Below, one piece after another: positions 9,466 to 17,423 of a DNA stretch of 64,000 nt. The notes under the pieces were generated by a model. That model made no database searches. It was not told the DNA's origin and worked only from the letters and a program-made list of their open reading frames with translations. The stretch is from Phytohabitans sp037414955 (GTDB lineage: Bacteria; Actinomycetota; Actinomycetes; Mycobacteriales; Micromonosporaceae). The position numbers and the translations under genes are program-made. Within the stretch, counting starts at the first letter, position 1. Each line of letters starts with the position of its first letter. The stretch covers positions 1 through 64,000 of the forward strand of contig JBBEWH010000011.1 of assembly GCA_037414955.1 (NCBI GenBank), read 5' to 3'.

Positions 9466-9804
9466 TCAGCCCTCCACGGTCCAGGTCGGCGTGCGGTTGG
9501 CGAGCGGAGTGCTGTCGATGGTGGCCCCGCTGGGCCGCAACCGGTGTGTCGTCTCGAGCCCTGTCCCGGCCTGCTTCGGTGCCGGGGCGGCCGCGCGGCT
9601 GCGCTGGCGCGCGCGGGTGTCCCCGGTGACCGGACGGCCGAACGGGCCGATCGGGTCCGGGAAGTCGGCGGGCGTGCCGGCCGCTTGGGCACCGGCGCCG
9701 ACCAGCGCGACGGACGTCGCGGCCAGCCCCAGCACCCCACCCGTGCGCAGCGCCTGCCGCCGGTTGACACGCGCCCGGCCGGGCTTCTCGATGTGATCGG
9801 TCAA
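9466..9804 (-). CDS. small secreted protein with twin-arginine signal
   Basis: Predicted exported protein of 112 residues. Residues about 12-40 form a Tat-type signal (RVNRRQALRTGG followed by a hydrophobic stretch and GAQAAG). The mature part is short, Arg/Pro/Thr-rich and without a recognisable domain. The TTG at 9804 is preferred because GAGGTGAG lies six bases upstream; GTG 9813 is the alternative. It is transcribed ahead of the DUF1036-like gene and may be exported with it. No function can be assigned. Confidence 0.55.
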   Translation of the reverse strand: MTDHIEKPGRARVNRRQALRTGGVLGLAATSVALVGAGAQAAGTPADFPDPIGPFGRPVTGDTRARQRSRAAAPAPKQAGTGLETTHRLRPSGATIDSTPLANRTPTWTVEG

Positions 9805-9928
9805 GGTACTCACCTCGGTGAAGATCGATGGCTCCGGACTGGTCGGTCCGGTGCTTCCACCGTGGCGGCTGGACCTGCTCGCCAACCTTGCGTAAACCCT
9901 GCGGAGCAGGTGGCAGGGGGTGGGGCGA

Positions 9929-10105
9929 CTATTCCGCGGCCGAGTCCTCCGACTGGTGACGCTCGGCGAGCCGTTTCAGGTTCAGTAACTGCCGTCGAGC
10001 CATCGCCAGGTCGCCGATGGACAGCCCGAGGGCGCGCAAGCGGGTGGTCCGCATGACGACCTCGTCGAAGATCCCGCGCGCCCCATTCAGTAACCCGAGA
10101 AGCAT
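9929..10105 (-). CDS. 58-residue hypothetical protein, divergent from a Zur-family gene
   Basis: Short frame with nearly all third positions G or C over its last 50 codons, unlike random sequence, which argues that it is coding. It contains a basic helical stretch (LAMARRQLLNLKRLAERH). The ATG at 10105 lies one base from the Zur-type palindrome 10107-10127 with no ribosome site, so translation would be leaderless. An internal ATG at 10054 has GAGG five bases upstream and would give 41 residues. It is divergent from the regulator at 10152, and both promoters would share the palindrome. Not recognised as any known family. Confidence 0.45.
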   Translation of the reverse strand: MLLGLLNGARGIFDEVVMRTTRLRALGLSIGDLAMARRQLLNLKRLAERHQSEDSAAE

Positions 10106-10106
10106 T

Positions 10107-10127
10107 GTCGAAAACGGTTGTCATTAT
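10107..10127. promoter_or_regulatory. Fur/Zur-type operator
   Basis: Core GAAAACGGTTGTCATTAT, an imperfect palindrome (GAAAAC paired with GTTGTC, one mismatch). It sits between the divergent 58-residue gene and the Fur-family gene at 10152, so it could autoregulate the regulator and control the small gene. It shares the core GA(A/T)AA(C/T)GGTT with the boxes at 12790, 46947 and 54391. Confidence 0.6.
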
Positions 10128-10151
10128 AGAATGCGTCCTAGGAGGTGGCGC

Positions 10152-10616
10152 ATGGCCCGACACGACTCCGCCGCGCAGGCTCCGGGGTCGCCGTTGGACG
10201 CGGCGGCCGAGTTGCGCGGCGCCGGACTGTCCGCCACGGCTACGCGGCGCGCGGTGCTCGACGCGCTCGTCGGCAGGGAATGGCCGGTCAGTGCCCTGGA
10301 ACTGCACGCCGACATCAGGAGCCGAGGTATGCGGGTGGGCCTAACCACTGTGTACCGGACGCTGCACGCACTGGCCCAGACCGGACTACTGCACGTCTTC
10401 GACCGCGCGGGCGAACGCACCTACCGACACTGTGCCGATGGCGCGCACCAGCATCTGGTCTGCCGCGAGTGCGGCGTGGTCCGCGAGTGTCCGGCCGAGG
10501 TGATCGCGGATTGGTTGGCCCACCTGCGGTCGACGTCCGACTTCGTCCCGGACCCGGTGCTCATCAACGTGCCCGGCCTCTGCGGCCAGTGCCGTCAAGG
10601 CGCTGCCGCTTCCTGA
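10152..10616 (+). CDS. Fur-family transcriptional regulator (Zur-like, divergent)
   Basis: Metal-responsive repressor of 154 residues. The winged helix (about 20-95) has VGLTTVYRTLHALAQTGLLHVFDRAGERTYRHC. The dimer and metal domain keeps HQHLVCRECG and a C-terminal CGQC, the two Cys pairs of a structural zinc site. The His-rich stretch is shorter than in the other three paralogues here, and the end (VPGLCGQCRQ) lacks their IGTC or IFGTC signature, so this is the most divergent of the four. The ATG follows GGAGGTGGCGC. A Zur-type palindrome 25 bases upstream suggests autoregulation. The metal specificity is inferred. Confidence 0.85.
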   Translation: MARHDSAAQAPGSPLDAAAELRGAGLSATATRRAVLDALVGREWPVSALELHADIRSRGMRVGLTTVYRTLHALAQTGLLHVFDRAGERTYRHCADGAHQHLVCRECGVVRECPAEVIADWLAHLRSTSDFVPDPVLINVPGLCGQCRQGAAAS

Positions 10617-10626
10617 TAGACACGGT

Positions 10627-10658
10627 CCGGTCCCGCACCCCTCGGGGTCCGGGACCGG
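10627..10658. terminator. bidirectional hairpin terminator between convergent genes
   Basis: Inverted repeat with 15-base arms (CCGGTCCCGCACCCC and GGGGTCCGGGACCGG, one mismatch) around a two-base TC loop, placed between the stops of the regulator at 10616 and the secreted protein at 10671. No T-run follows, as is common in high-GC actinomycetes. Confidence 0.65.
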
Positions 10659-10670
10659 AGCGAGCGTCAA

Positions 10671-11333
10671 CTATCCAACGTGGAATGTGTACGCGACGAT
10701 GCCTGAGGTCGCGCCCGCGCCGTTCTGGGCGGTCGCGCGGAACTTCAGCGTGTAGTTGCCCTGGTGCGAGAAGAGCCAGTTGCCGACGCCGTACGTGCCC
10801 GTGGTCAGGCCGCCGGGCCAGATCGAGACCGGACAGCCGAAACCGCCGTACGTGTTTATCTTGAAACTCAGCTGTCCAAGAGCACCGGTGGTGTAGATGC
10901 TGAACCAGCTTCCCTGCGGTCCATCGAAACCGACCAGTTCCAGCCGCACTGGTCCCTGAGCCGCGGGCACGTCCACGGCGTTCCAGCCGAGCCACAACAA
11001 GTTGGGGTCCTGCGACTGTGGTGCGACGTAGACGGTGGCGCCGGCTGGGCCGACGCAGGCGTACTGGCTGCCGCTCGGCACCGTCCGCGCCGAGGAGGGC
11101 GACAGATTCAGCAGCGTGCCGGACGCCGGCAGGTCGTCGCTGCCGGTCCACTGCTTGAGGTCCAGCGTGAGCGCACCGTTGGCGAAGTCGACGTCGAGGT
11201 GGTATTCGCCGGATTGGACAATAACCTGGACATCACGGGTGTCCAGGGGCGCGGCGCCGGCCGGTGTGGCCGCGAGCATGGTGAGCAGCGCGGTGGTGGC
11301 CGCGGCGAGCAACGGTTGCCGTCGTGGTTTCAT
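10671..11333 (-). CDS. secreted anchored-repeat (choice-of-anchor M) domain protein 1
   Basis: Exported protein of 220 residues: a Sec signal (about 1-28, ending TPAGAA) followed by a single copy of the actinobacterial surface-anchored repeat. The repeat is recognised from YHLDVDFANGALTLDL, the LLWLGWNAVDVP turn, and the closing GNWLFSHQGNYTLKFRATA before a C-terminal YTFHVG strand. It has no anchor helix and should be released or held by partners. It is the last of three such genes on the minus strand, separated from the previous one by a hairpin. These domains travel with zinc-type ABC transporters in actinobacteria; a role in surface metal capture is inference. Confidence 0.78.
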   Translation of the reverse strand: MKPRRQPLLAAATTALLTMLAATPAGAAPLDTRDVQVIVQSGEYHLDVDFANGALTLDLKQWTGSDDLPASGTLLNLSPSSARTVPSGSQYACVGPAGATVYVAPQSQDPNLLWLGWNAVDVPAAQGPVRLELVGFDGPQGSWFSIYTTGALGQLSFKINTYGGFGCPVSIWPGGLTTGTYGVGNWLFSHQGNYTLKFRATAQNGAGATSGIVAYTFHVG

Positions 11334-11352
11334 CCGATGTCCCTCCCCGGGT

Positions 11353-11389
11353 GGGTTCCTGGCCGGCGCGACCGGCCAGCCAGGAACCC
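11353..11389. terminator. intergenic hairpin within the anchored-repeat operon
   Basis: Perfect 11-base arms GGGTTCCTGGC and GCCAGGAACCC enclose a GC-rich centre that can pair further. It lies between the second and third anchored-repeat genes and could attenuate or stabilise the message so that the last gene is expressed at a different level. Confidence 0.5.
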
Positions 11390-11400
11390 GGTGCGTTCGG

Positions 11401-12063
11401 TTAGCTGATCTCGAAGTGATAGGTCTCCTGGTCGGAGGAGGCGCTGCCGGTGACGGTCGCCCGGAAGGTCACGTCGTAACCGCCTGGCTCGGAGAACGCC
11501 CAGTTGGCGTGCCCGTGCGGGGATCCGCCAGCGATGCTGAAGCTCGAATCCGCGCAGCCGGCCGCGCCGCTGTTGCTCAGCACGACGGACGGTGCCCCCA
11601 GGGCGACCGTGTAGAGCGTGAGGTGTCCGGGTGCGGGACCGCCGCCGGCGCCCGTCACGCTGATCAGTTCGATGGTGACCGGACGGTTGCCGACCGGCAC
11701 ATCCTCGGTGTTCCAGCCCGGCCAGATCCGGGTGTCACCAGCGCCCACCGAGGCGGGTGCCACGTAGGCGGTCTGGTTCAACCCCTCGATGCAGGGCCAT
11801 TTGCCGCTCGTGCTCGTCACGACCAGGTCGTAGTCGGTGGGTGGCGTGAGGTGGATCAGAGTGGTCGCGGGTGGGACATCGTCATTGGCCGGGCTGTACG
11901 TCTTGATGTCCAGCGAGACGGCGCCGCCGGAGAAGTCGACATCGAGTGCGTCGATGTGCCCGGAATTGATGGTCGCGGCGAGTGCCGGCGACGCGGTGAA
12001 CCCGACTACCGCCGCGGTGGCGACCGCCACCGCGCCCAGCAGCCGGCTGGTGATGCGCAACAT
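11401..12063 (-). CDS. secreted anchored-repeat (choice-of-anchor M) domain protein 2
   Basis: Exported protein of 220 residues with a Sec signal (about 1-30, ASPALAA) and one anchored-repeat domain: SGHIDALDVDFSGGAVSLDI, IWPGWNTEDVP, and HGHANWAFSEPGGYDVTFRATV, then a final YHFEIS strand. The two Cys residues in the mature part may form a disulfide. The His-rich HGHAN turn is a feature of the family and a possible metal ligand (inference). It starts five bases after the stop of protein 3, so the pair is co-transcribed from the promoter near 12790. Confidence 0.8.
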   Translation of the reverse strand: MLRITSRLLGAVAVATAAVVGFTASPALAATINSGHIDALDVDFSGGAVSLDIKTYSPANDDVPPATTLIHLTPPTDYDLVVTSTSGKWPCIEGLNQTAYVAPASVGAGDTRIWPGWNTEDVPVGNRPVTIELISVTGAGGGPAPGHLTLYTVALGAPSVVLSNSGAAGCADSSFSIAGGSPHGHANWAFSEPGGYDVTFRATVTGSASSDQETYHFEIS

Positions 12064-12068
12064 GGGTT

Positions 12069-12725
12069 TCAGCTCCCGACCTTGAATTTCAGCCAGACCG
12101 GGTCGGAGGTGACCGTGGTGGTGGTGCCGGCCAGTACGGCGGTCACGTCCACCTTGATGAGGTAGTAACCAGTCGCCTCGAAGGCCCAGTTCTGGTGCTG
12201 GTGCGAGCCGACCGGCAGTACGACGCTGTCCGGCAGGCCGTTCTCGCTGTCGACCAGCACGGTGGGGTTACCGGCCGGATCGGTGGTGAACAGGCTCAGC
12301 CCGTTCGGGCCGAAGACCTTCTGGAACCGGATCGTGATGGTGTCGCCGGCGAACACGCCCGGCTCCAGCTCCTCCGTGGCCAGGCCAGGGAAGAGCAGCG
12401 CCTCGTTCTCGAACTCCGGCAGGATGTAGACAGTGGCGCCGGGGGCGCCCAGGAAGGCGAACCGGCTGTCGTTGGGCACCGTGACGGCAGACTCCGACTT
12501 GGCGTGGAACAGCACGTCGGCGGGGTCGCGCTCGACGCCCGGCTCCACCGTCTCGTCGTGAACGGCGATCTCGAACTCACCGTCTTCGAAGGCCACGTCG
12601 ACGACGTCGACGTGGCCCTGGGAAAGCACCACCAGCGAACCGGCCTGGGCAGGTGCCGCCACGGCCAAGAGCGCGGCGGTGATGCCCGCGGTCACGGTGG
12701 CGAGCAACGGGATTCTTGCACGCAT
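12069..12725 (-). CDS. secreted anchored-repeat (choice-of-anchor M) domain protein 3
   Basis: First gene of the three-gene minus-strand operon; 218 residues. Sec signal about 1-27 (AAPAQAG), then one repeat domain: LSQGHVDVVDVAFEDGEFEI, RDPADVLFH, RFAFLGAPG, LFPGLATEELEPG, HQHQNWAFEATGYYLIKVDV and WLKFKVGS. The ATG at 12725 follows GGAGGATC; the frame is open for 13 more codons upstream but without a good site. A Zur-type box lies 65 bases upstream. It has unusually many Glu and Asp in the first half. Expected to work at the cell surface with the ABC system at 14983. Confidence 0.8.
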   Translation of the reverse strand: MRARIPLLATVTAGITAALLAVAAPAQAGSLVVLSQGHVDVVDVAFEDGEFEIAVHDETVEPGVERDPADVLFHAKSESAVTVPNDSRFAFLGAPGATVYILPEFENEALLFPGLATEELEPGVFAGDTITIRFQKVFGPNGLSLFTTDPAGNPTVLVDSENGLPDSVVLPVGSHQHQNWAFEATGYYLIKVDVTAVLAGTTTTVTSDPVWLKFKVGS

Positions 12726-12789
12726 ACAGATCCTCCATGATCGTCGGTGACGACGTCTCTTCAATTCGGAGGGCCCGAATCACACGAAA

Positions 12790-12806
12790 CGATAACGGTT
12801 TCCATT
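12790..12806. promoter_or_regulatory. Fur/Zur-type operator for the minus-strand anchored-repeat operon
   Basis: CGATAACGGTTTCCATT, matching the shared GATAACGGTT core and lying 65 bases before the ATG at 12725. The 317-base divergent region 12726-13042 holds this box and a second one at 12958; I see no gene in it. Confidence 0.6.
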
Positions 12807-12957
12807 TGCTTGTCAAGATGAGTGTCTGGCTGTGGACACCGTGTCCAGGGGTCGAATGTCCACTGTGGTCGCGCCTGATGATGTTGCAATATCGGGCCAA
12901 ATCAGGGCGGATTGGCGCGGTGTTCGGTTGGCCGCGAGTGGACAAACCCGCGGTAGC

Positions 12958-12976
12958 TAACGATAATCATTGCCAA
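12958..12976. promoter_or_regulatory. Fur/Zur-type operator for the anchored protein and zinc ABC operon
   Basis: TAACGATAATCATTGCCAA, containing GATAATCATT, close to the classical GATAATCATTATC form. It lies 67 bases before the chosen ATG at 13043 and would control the whole 13043-19080 operon. Confidence 0.65.
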
Positions 12977-13042
12977 GTTGGCCGCCTGGTGATGCGTGAC
13001 GGATTCAGCTCGCCCGGGGGGCCTGTGATGGGGAGCAGGCTG

Positions 13043-14986
13043 ATGCGAGACATAGCAAGACCGCGATGGATCGCGGCCATGGTCGGAATACTCGCGCTCC
13101 TGGCCGCGGTGCCGATCGTGACCGCCCGGTCGGCGGACGCGGCACCGCCGGAGAGCCGCGCGCGCCTGGTCCTGAACGACGTGCACACCGACGCGATCGA
13201 CATCCAGTACGTCGACGGGGCGCTCAGGCTGCGGACCCGGGTCGGGGAGCCGCCGTACGAGTTCTATGCCCCGCCGGATGTGCTGTTCCAGTTGAAGGAC
13301 ATCGAGGGGACTTCCCGGTTCCCGGTGCCCGATCTGCCGGAGTACGCGTTTCTCGGCACTCCGGGCGATCCGGTCTGGATCGCGCCGGAGTTCCAGGACC
13401 TGGCGTTGCTGTTCGCCGGTTGGGACACCGAGGGCATCCTGCCCGGGGTCCTGCGGGGAGACGCGGTCGAGCTGAGCCTGGTCGACGTGGCCGGCCCGGG
13501 CCGTGTGGAGATCTTCCGGTACGCCGAGGGCGGCGCGCCGGTCCGCCTGTTCAGCAGTAGTGACACCGGGCCGCGCACCCTGCGCGAGTCGGTTTCCGTG
13601 CACCGGCACGCCAACTGGGCGTTCTCCGCGCTGGGCCGCTACCAGCTCACGTTCGAGGTCCGGGCGACCGCCGCCAACGGCACCGCGCTGGCTCCGGCCC
13701 GCGCCACCTACACCTGGTACGTGGGCGGCACGCAGGCCAGTGACGTGCGGCCCGACGCGACGCAGACGGCGCTCTCGGTGAGCCCGACCACCCCGTCCGT
13801 CGGTGACCCGGTCACCCTGTCGGCCACCGTGACACCGGCGACGGCCACCGGCTGGGTCGAATTCTTCGACGGCACGGTGTCGCTCGGCTTCACCGCGGTC
13901 TCCGCCGGGCAGGCGGCACTGACCACGTCGGCGCTGGCCGGCGGCGCGCACTCGCTCACCGCGCGGTACACGCCGACCTATACCAACGACCATCAAGCGT
14001 CCACCTCCGCGCCGGTCACCCTGATCGTGTCGGGGACCGGCACGCCGACGACCCCAGCCACCACCGCGCCAACACCCACCGCGTCACCCACACCCACCGC
14101 GTCGGCCTCGCCCACCCCCAGTCCGACCCCCACACCCACCACGACCACAGCGAGTCCGTCGGCATCGCCGTCGGAGCAGACCACCACGTCCGTCAGCCCG
14201 TCGCCGTCCTGCGTTCCGGTCACCCGAACCTCCACCAGCACCGGTACGACCACCGCGGCGGTCCTGAGTCAGGGGCACGTCGACTACGCGGCCCGGCTCA
14301 GCGGCGGCCGGCTCGTCTCGCAGATCAAGGACGGCACGGTGGCGGGGAAGACCACCTGGCGCGACCCGGCGGACGTGGTGTTCCACCTCAAGCCGGCGGC
14401 TGCCACCACGGTCCCCGCCGGGTTCGACTTCATCGGTCCGGTCGGTTCCCGGATCTGGCAGATCCCGCAGACGCAGGCCGGCAACCTGCTGTGGCTCGGC
14501 TGGAACACCGAGGAGATCGGAGCGTCCCAGCTTTCCGGGTCCCTCACCTGGTCATTGGACAAAGTGGAGGGTCCCGGGAAACTGGTGATCTACGTGTTCC
14601 AGACCTTCGGCCAGCCGCAGATCGTGTTCAACAGCGGTAACGGCCTGCCGGACCGGTACACCCTGCCGACCGGCACCCATGCGCACGGCAACTGGGCGTT
14701 CACCAAGGAGGGCGCGTACAAGCTCACCTTCACCCACCGGGCGACGCGGGCCGACGGCACAGCGGTGAGCGATACCGCGGTGGTGACGTTCGCGGTCGGC
14801 GCGACCGACCCGAGCGCGCTGGCCCGGCGCACCACCACCCGGACCTTCACCTACAGCGGCACGACCTGCGGCCCCTTGGCGTTGACCGGCACCTCGTTGG
14901 TCGGGCCGGTGGCGCTCGGCGCCGGCCTGCTGGTCGGCGGCGGCCTCCTGGTAGTGCTGACGATTCGCCGGCGGAGGACATCATGA
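13043..14986 (+). CDS. wall-anchored protein with two anchored-repeat domains and an Ig-like domain
   Basis: Large surface protein of 647 residues. Order: Sec signal (about 1-32), first repeat domain (about 38-235, LLFAGWDTEGILPG and HRHANWAFSALGRYQLTF), a bacterial Ig-like domain (about 245-330, SPTTPSVGDPVTLSATV), a Thr/Pro/Ser linker (about 333-400), second repeat domain (about 410-595, LLWLGWNTEEIG and HAHGNWAFTKEGAYKLTF), and a C-terminal LALTG motif, hydrophobic helix and IRRRR tail. LALTG fits the LAxTG type used by class E sortases. ATG 13043 has GGGGAG seven bases upstream; ATG 13028 is the alternative. First gene of the zinc ABC operon; its stop overlaps the next start. Confidence 0.85.
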   Translation: MRDIARPRWIAAMVGILALLAAVPIVTARSADAAPPESRARLVLNDVHTDAIDIQYVDGALRLRTRVGEPPYEFYAPPDVLFQLKDIEGTSRFPVPDLPEYAFLGTPGDPVWIAPEFQDLALLFAGWDTEGILPGVLRGDAVELSLVDVAGPGRVEIFRYAEGGAPVRLFSSSDTGPRTLRESVSVHRHANWAFSALGRYQLTFEVRATAANGTALAPARATYTWYVGGTQASDVRPDATQTALSVSPTTPSVGDPVTLSATVTPATATGWVEFFDGTVSLGFTAVSAGQAALTTSALAGGAHSLTARYTPTYTNDHQASTSAPVTLIVSGTGTPTTPATTAPTPTASPTPTASASPTPSPTPTPTTTTASPSASPSEQTTTSVSPSPSCVPVTRTSTSTGTTTAAVLSQGHVDYAARLSGGRLVSQIKDGTVAGKTTWRDPADVVFHLKPAAATTVPAGFDFIGPVGSRIWQIPQTQAGNLLWLGWNTEEIGASQLSGSLTWSLDKVEGPGKLVIYVFQTFGQPQIVFNSGNGLPDRYTLPTGTHAHGNWAFTKEGAYKLTFTHRATRADGTAVSDTAVVTFAVGATDPSALARRTTTRTFTYSGTTCGPLALTGTSLVGPVALGAGLLVGGGLLVVLTIRRRRTS

Positions 14987-16518
14987 GGCGCCTCTTGGCC
15001 GCGGCGCTGAGCGTCGCCGTACTGACCGCGGCCGGCTGCGACGGGACCGACGCGGGCGCTGACGGCGAGGTAAGGGTGGTGACCACCACGGAGATCCTCG
15101 CCGACCTCGTCCGGCAGGTCGGCGGAGACCGGGTGAGCGTGGACTCCATCGTGCCCTCGGGCGGCGACCCCCACTCGTACGAGCCGAACCCGGGTGACGC
15201 GGTCAAGGTCGCCAAGGCCGACGTGACCTTCACCAACCACCTGCTGCTGGAGCCGCACGCGCTGATCAAGACGATCGACACCAACATCCGCGAGGGTGCG
15301 GCGAACGTCTCGCTCGCCGAGGTCTCGGAGACGTACGGCGCCAACGTCATCCCACTGGTAGAGAACATCGGCCTGGATGTGCTGTGGCTGGGCCTGGCGG
15401 TGCGCGGCGACGGCGAGGAGCGCGGCGCCACCCGCGCCTCGGACATCGTGCTGTCGGCCACCGCGCTGGACGGGCCCGGCCACCTCGCCGTCTACCTCAC
15501 CCAGACGCTCGGCCAGCCTGAGATCTACTTCAACTCGGCCGACGGCCTCGACGCCAACGACGTGGTTACCCTTCCGCCGGCGGCACACACCCACGTCAAC
15601 TGGGCCTTCAGTAAGCCGGGCGTGTACCGGCTGACGCTGCGGGCCGAGCTTCGCACCGGCGGTGGCGCGCCGACCCCGGCCGGCGAGGGCACGTTCACCT
15701 TCGCCGTCGGTGTCGACCCGCACACCGTCCAACTCGGACACCCGGCCACCATCCTCGACGACGGGCACACCGACCTCGCCGTCGATCTCGACACCGGCCA
15801 GATGTACGCGTACAGCGACATCGACACCGGCGAGAAGCAGGCCGAGATCCCGTGGCGGGACGTGGTCATCGACGTGCCGAACAAGGCGCTCGAGTCGGTC
15901 CCCGACGACAAGCAGTACTCCTTCCTCGGACCACCCGGCACCCGCATCCACCAGCTCCCGCAAGCCGTACTGGGCAAGCATGTGCACGGCGAGATCGACC
16001 CGCACCTGTGGGAGGACGTGCGCAACGCCAAGGCGTATGTGCAGTTGATCCGCGACGCGCTCACCAAGGCCGACCCGGACGGGGCGCAGGTGTACGCCGA
16101 GGACAGCCGCCGCTACCTGTCCACACTAGACGACCTGGACAAGTACGTGCGCGAGCAGATCAGCCAGATACCGGCGGACCGGCGCCAGCTCGTCACCACG
16201 CACGACGCGTTCGGCTACCTGGCCGAGGCGTACGACATGACCGTGGCTGGGTTCGTGGTGCCCAACCCGGCGCAGGAGCCCAGCGCGGCGCAGGTCACCA
16301 AGCTCACCGAGACGATCCGCAACCTGCGTGTGCCGGCCGTCTTCGTCGAACCCAACCTGGCCAGTCGGGCGGCGGTGCTTACCCAGGTCGCTCGGGACCT
16401 GGGCGTGCGGGTGTGCAAGCTGTACGGCGACTCCTTCGACAAGGACAGGCGCAGCTACGTGGACATGATGCGGCACAACGCCGACGAGCTTCATACCTGT
16501 CTCGGGAGTGGACAGTGA
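14983..16518 (+). CDS. zinc-type ABC transporter substrate-binding lipoprotein with inserted anchored-repeat domain
   Basis: Metal-binding lipoprotein of 511 residues from the cluster 9 (ZnuA/TroA) family. The N-terminal lobe starts after a lipobox with Cys19 (AAGC) and has VVTTTEILADLV and GGDPHSYEP with His64. The C-terminal lobe resumes at HGEIDPHLWEDVRNA, with TTHDAFGYLAEAY and VFVEPNLAS. These supply the usual His, His and acidic metal ligands. Between them, about residues 118-330, sits an anchored-repeat domain in the place where many zinc proteins have a His-rich loop. The insert runs second half first (VLWLGL to HTHVNWAFSKPGVYRLTL) and then first half (DDGHTDLAVDLD to YSFLGPPG). Overlaps the genes on both sides by 4 bases. 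Confidence 0.88.
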   Translation: MRRLLAAALSVAVLTAAGCDGTDAGADGEVRVVTTTEILADLVRQVGGDRVSVDSIVPSGGDPHSYEPNPGDAVKVAKADVTFTNHLLLEPHALIKTIDTNIREGAANVSLAEVSETYGANVIPLVENIGLDVLWLGLAVRGDGEERGATRASDIVLSATALDGPGHLAVYLTQTLGQPEIYFNSADGLDANDVVTLPPAAHTHVNWAFSKPGVYRLTLRAELRTGGGAPTPAGEGTFTFAVGVDPHTVQLGHPATILDDGHTDLAVDLDTGQMYAYSDIDTGEKQAEIPWRDVVIDVPNKALESVPDDKQYSFLGPPGTRIHQLPQAVLGKHVHGEIDPHLWEDVRNAKAYVQLIRDALTKADPDGAQVYAEDSRRYLSTLDDLDKYVREQISQIPADRRQLVTTHDAFGYLAEAYDMTVAGFVVPNPAQEPSAAQVTKLTETIRNLRVPAVFVEPNLASRAAVLTQVARDLGVRVCKLYGDSFDKDRRSYVDMMRHNADELHTCLGSGQ

Positions 16519-17423
16519 TCAAGACGTTTCTGGCGGTGGCCCTGCTGGCCGCCGCCCCTGCCCCCACGACGCCGGTGCCTACCACGGGCAGCCAGGTGCG
16601 GGCTGGCGAGGCGACGGTGACCGGCCGCACGGTGGTCGGCGACGGGCACGTCGACATGGGCGCGCGCTTCGTCAACGGCACCTGGACCCTCCAGGTCCGC
16701 GACGACACCGTCCGCCCGTCTGTCTGGCGTCCACTGTCCGACGTGGTCCTCCACGCGGTCGACGCGGCACGCACGACGGTGCCGACCGACGAACGCTTCG
16801 CCTTCCTCGGTGCCGCCGGCACCCCGGTATGGGTGCTGCCGCAGGTCCAGCGGTCGGGTGTGCTGTGGCCAGGCTGGAACACCCAGGACCCCGAAGTCGC
16901 CACCACCATCAACCGGGAGGTGACCTGGACGCTGCATGGCGTCACCGGACCCGGCACGTTCGTGCTATTCCTCAATGGAAACTTCGGCGCACCGCAGGTG
17001 ATCTTCGACGGCACCAAGCCCATGCCGCAGCAGACCGGCATCGAGGTGAACAGCCACGTGCACGGCAACTGGGTGTTCACCGCTCCCGGCAGCTACCTGC
17101 TCGACGTCGAGATGACCGGCACCACGATCGGCGGCCAGCAGGTCGTCGACCGGGACACCTTGCGGATCTTCGTGGGCGGCGGTGACGCCACCACCGCCTT
17201 CGACGCCACGCCGTCCGCCGCCGCGAGCTCCGCCGCGGTAGGGCCGACTCCGTCCGGCACCGGCCCGCCGCCGGTGCGGGCCGGCGATTCGGCCGGAGAG
17301 TCCACCGCGATCTGGCCGTGGCTGGCCGGTGGAGCCGCAGTACTGGCCCTCCTGACCATCGGTGGTGTGCTGACGGCCCGGCGCCGCCGCGCCTCGTCCG
17401 GTACATCCGGGACGGGGGCGTGA
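16515..17423 (+). CDS. membrane-anchored repeat protein of the zinc ABC operon
   Basis: Surface protein of 302 residues: short signal (about 1-15), one anchored-repeat domain (about 35-215: GDGHVDMGARFVNGTWTLQV, RFAFLGAAGTPVWVLPQ, LWPGWNTQDPEV, HVHGNWVFTAPGSYLLDV), an Ala/Ser/Pro linker, then a membrane helix (about 262-285) and an RRRR stop-transfer. No sortase motif is obvious, so it is likely held by its C-terminal helix. The GTG start overlaps the previous stop (GTGA), and the stop overlaps the ATPase start. Translational coupling to the transporter argues that it presents substrate to it (inference). Confidence 0.82.
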   Translation: MIKTFLAVALLAAAPAPTTPVPTTGSQVRAGEATVTGRTVVGDGHVDMGARFVNGTWTLQVRDDTVRPSVWRPLSDVVLHAVDAARTTVPTDERFAFLGAAGTPVWVLPQVQRSGVLWPGWNTQDPEVATTINREVTWTLHGVTGPGTFVLFLNGNFGAPQVIFDGTKPMPQQTGIEVNSHVHGNWVFTAPGSYLLDVEMTGTTIGGQQVVDRDTLRIFVGGGDATTAFDATPSAAASSAAVGPTPSGTGPPPVRAGDSAGESTAIWPWLAGGAAVLALLTIGGVLTARRRRASSGTSGTGA

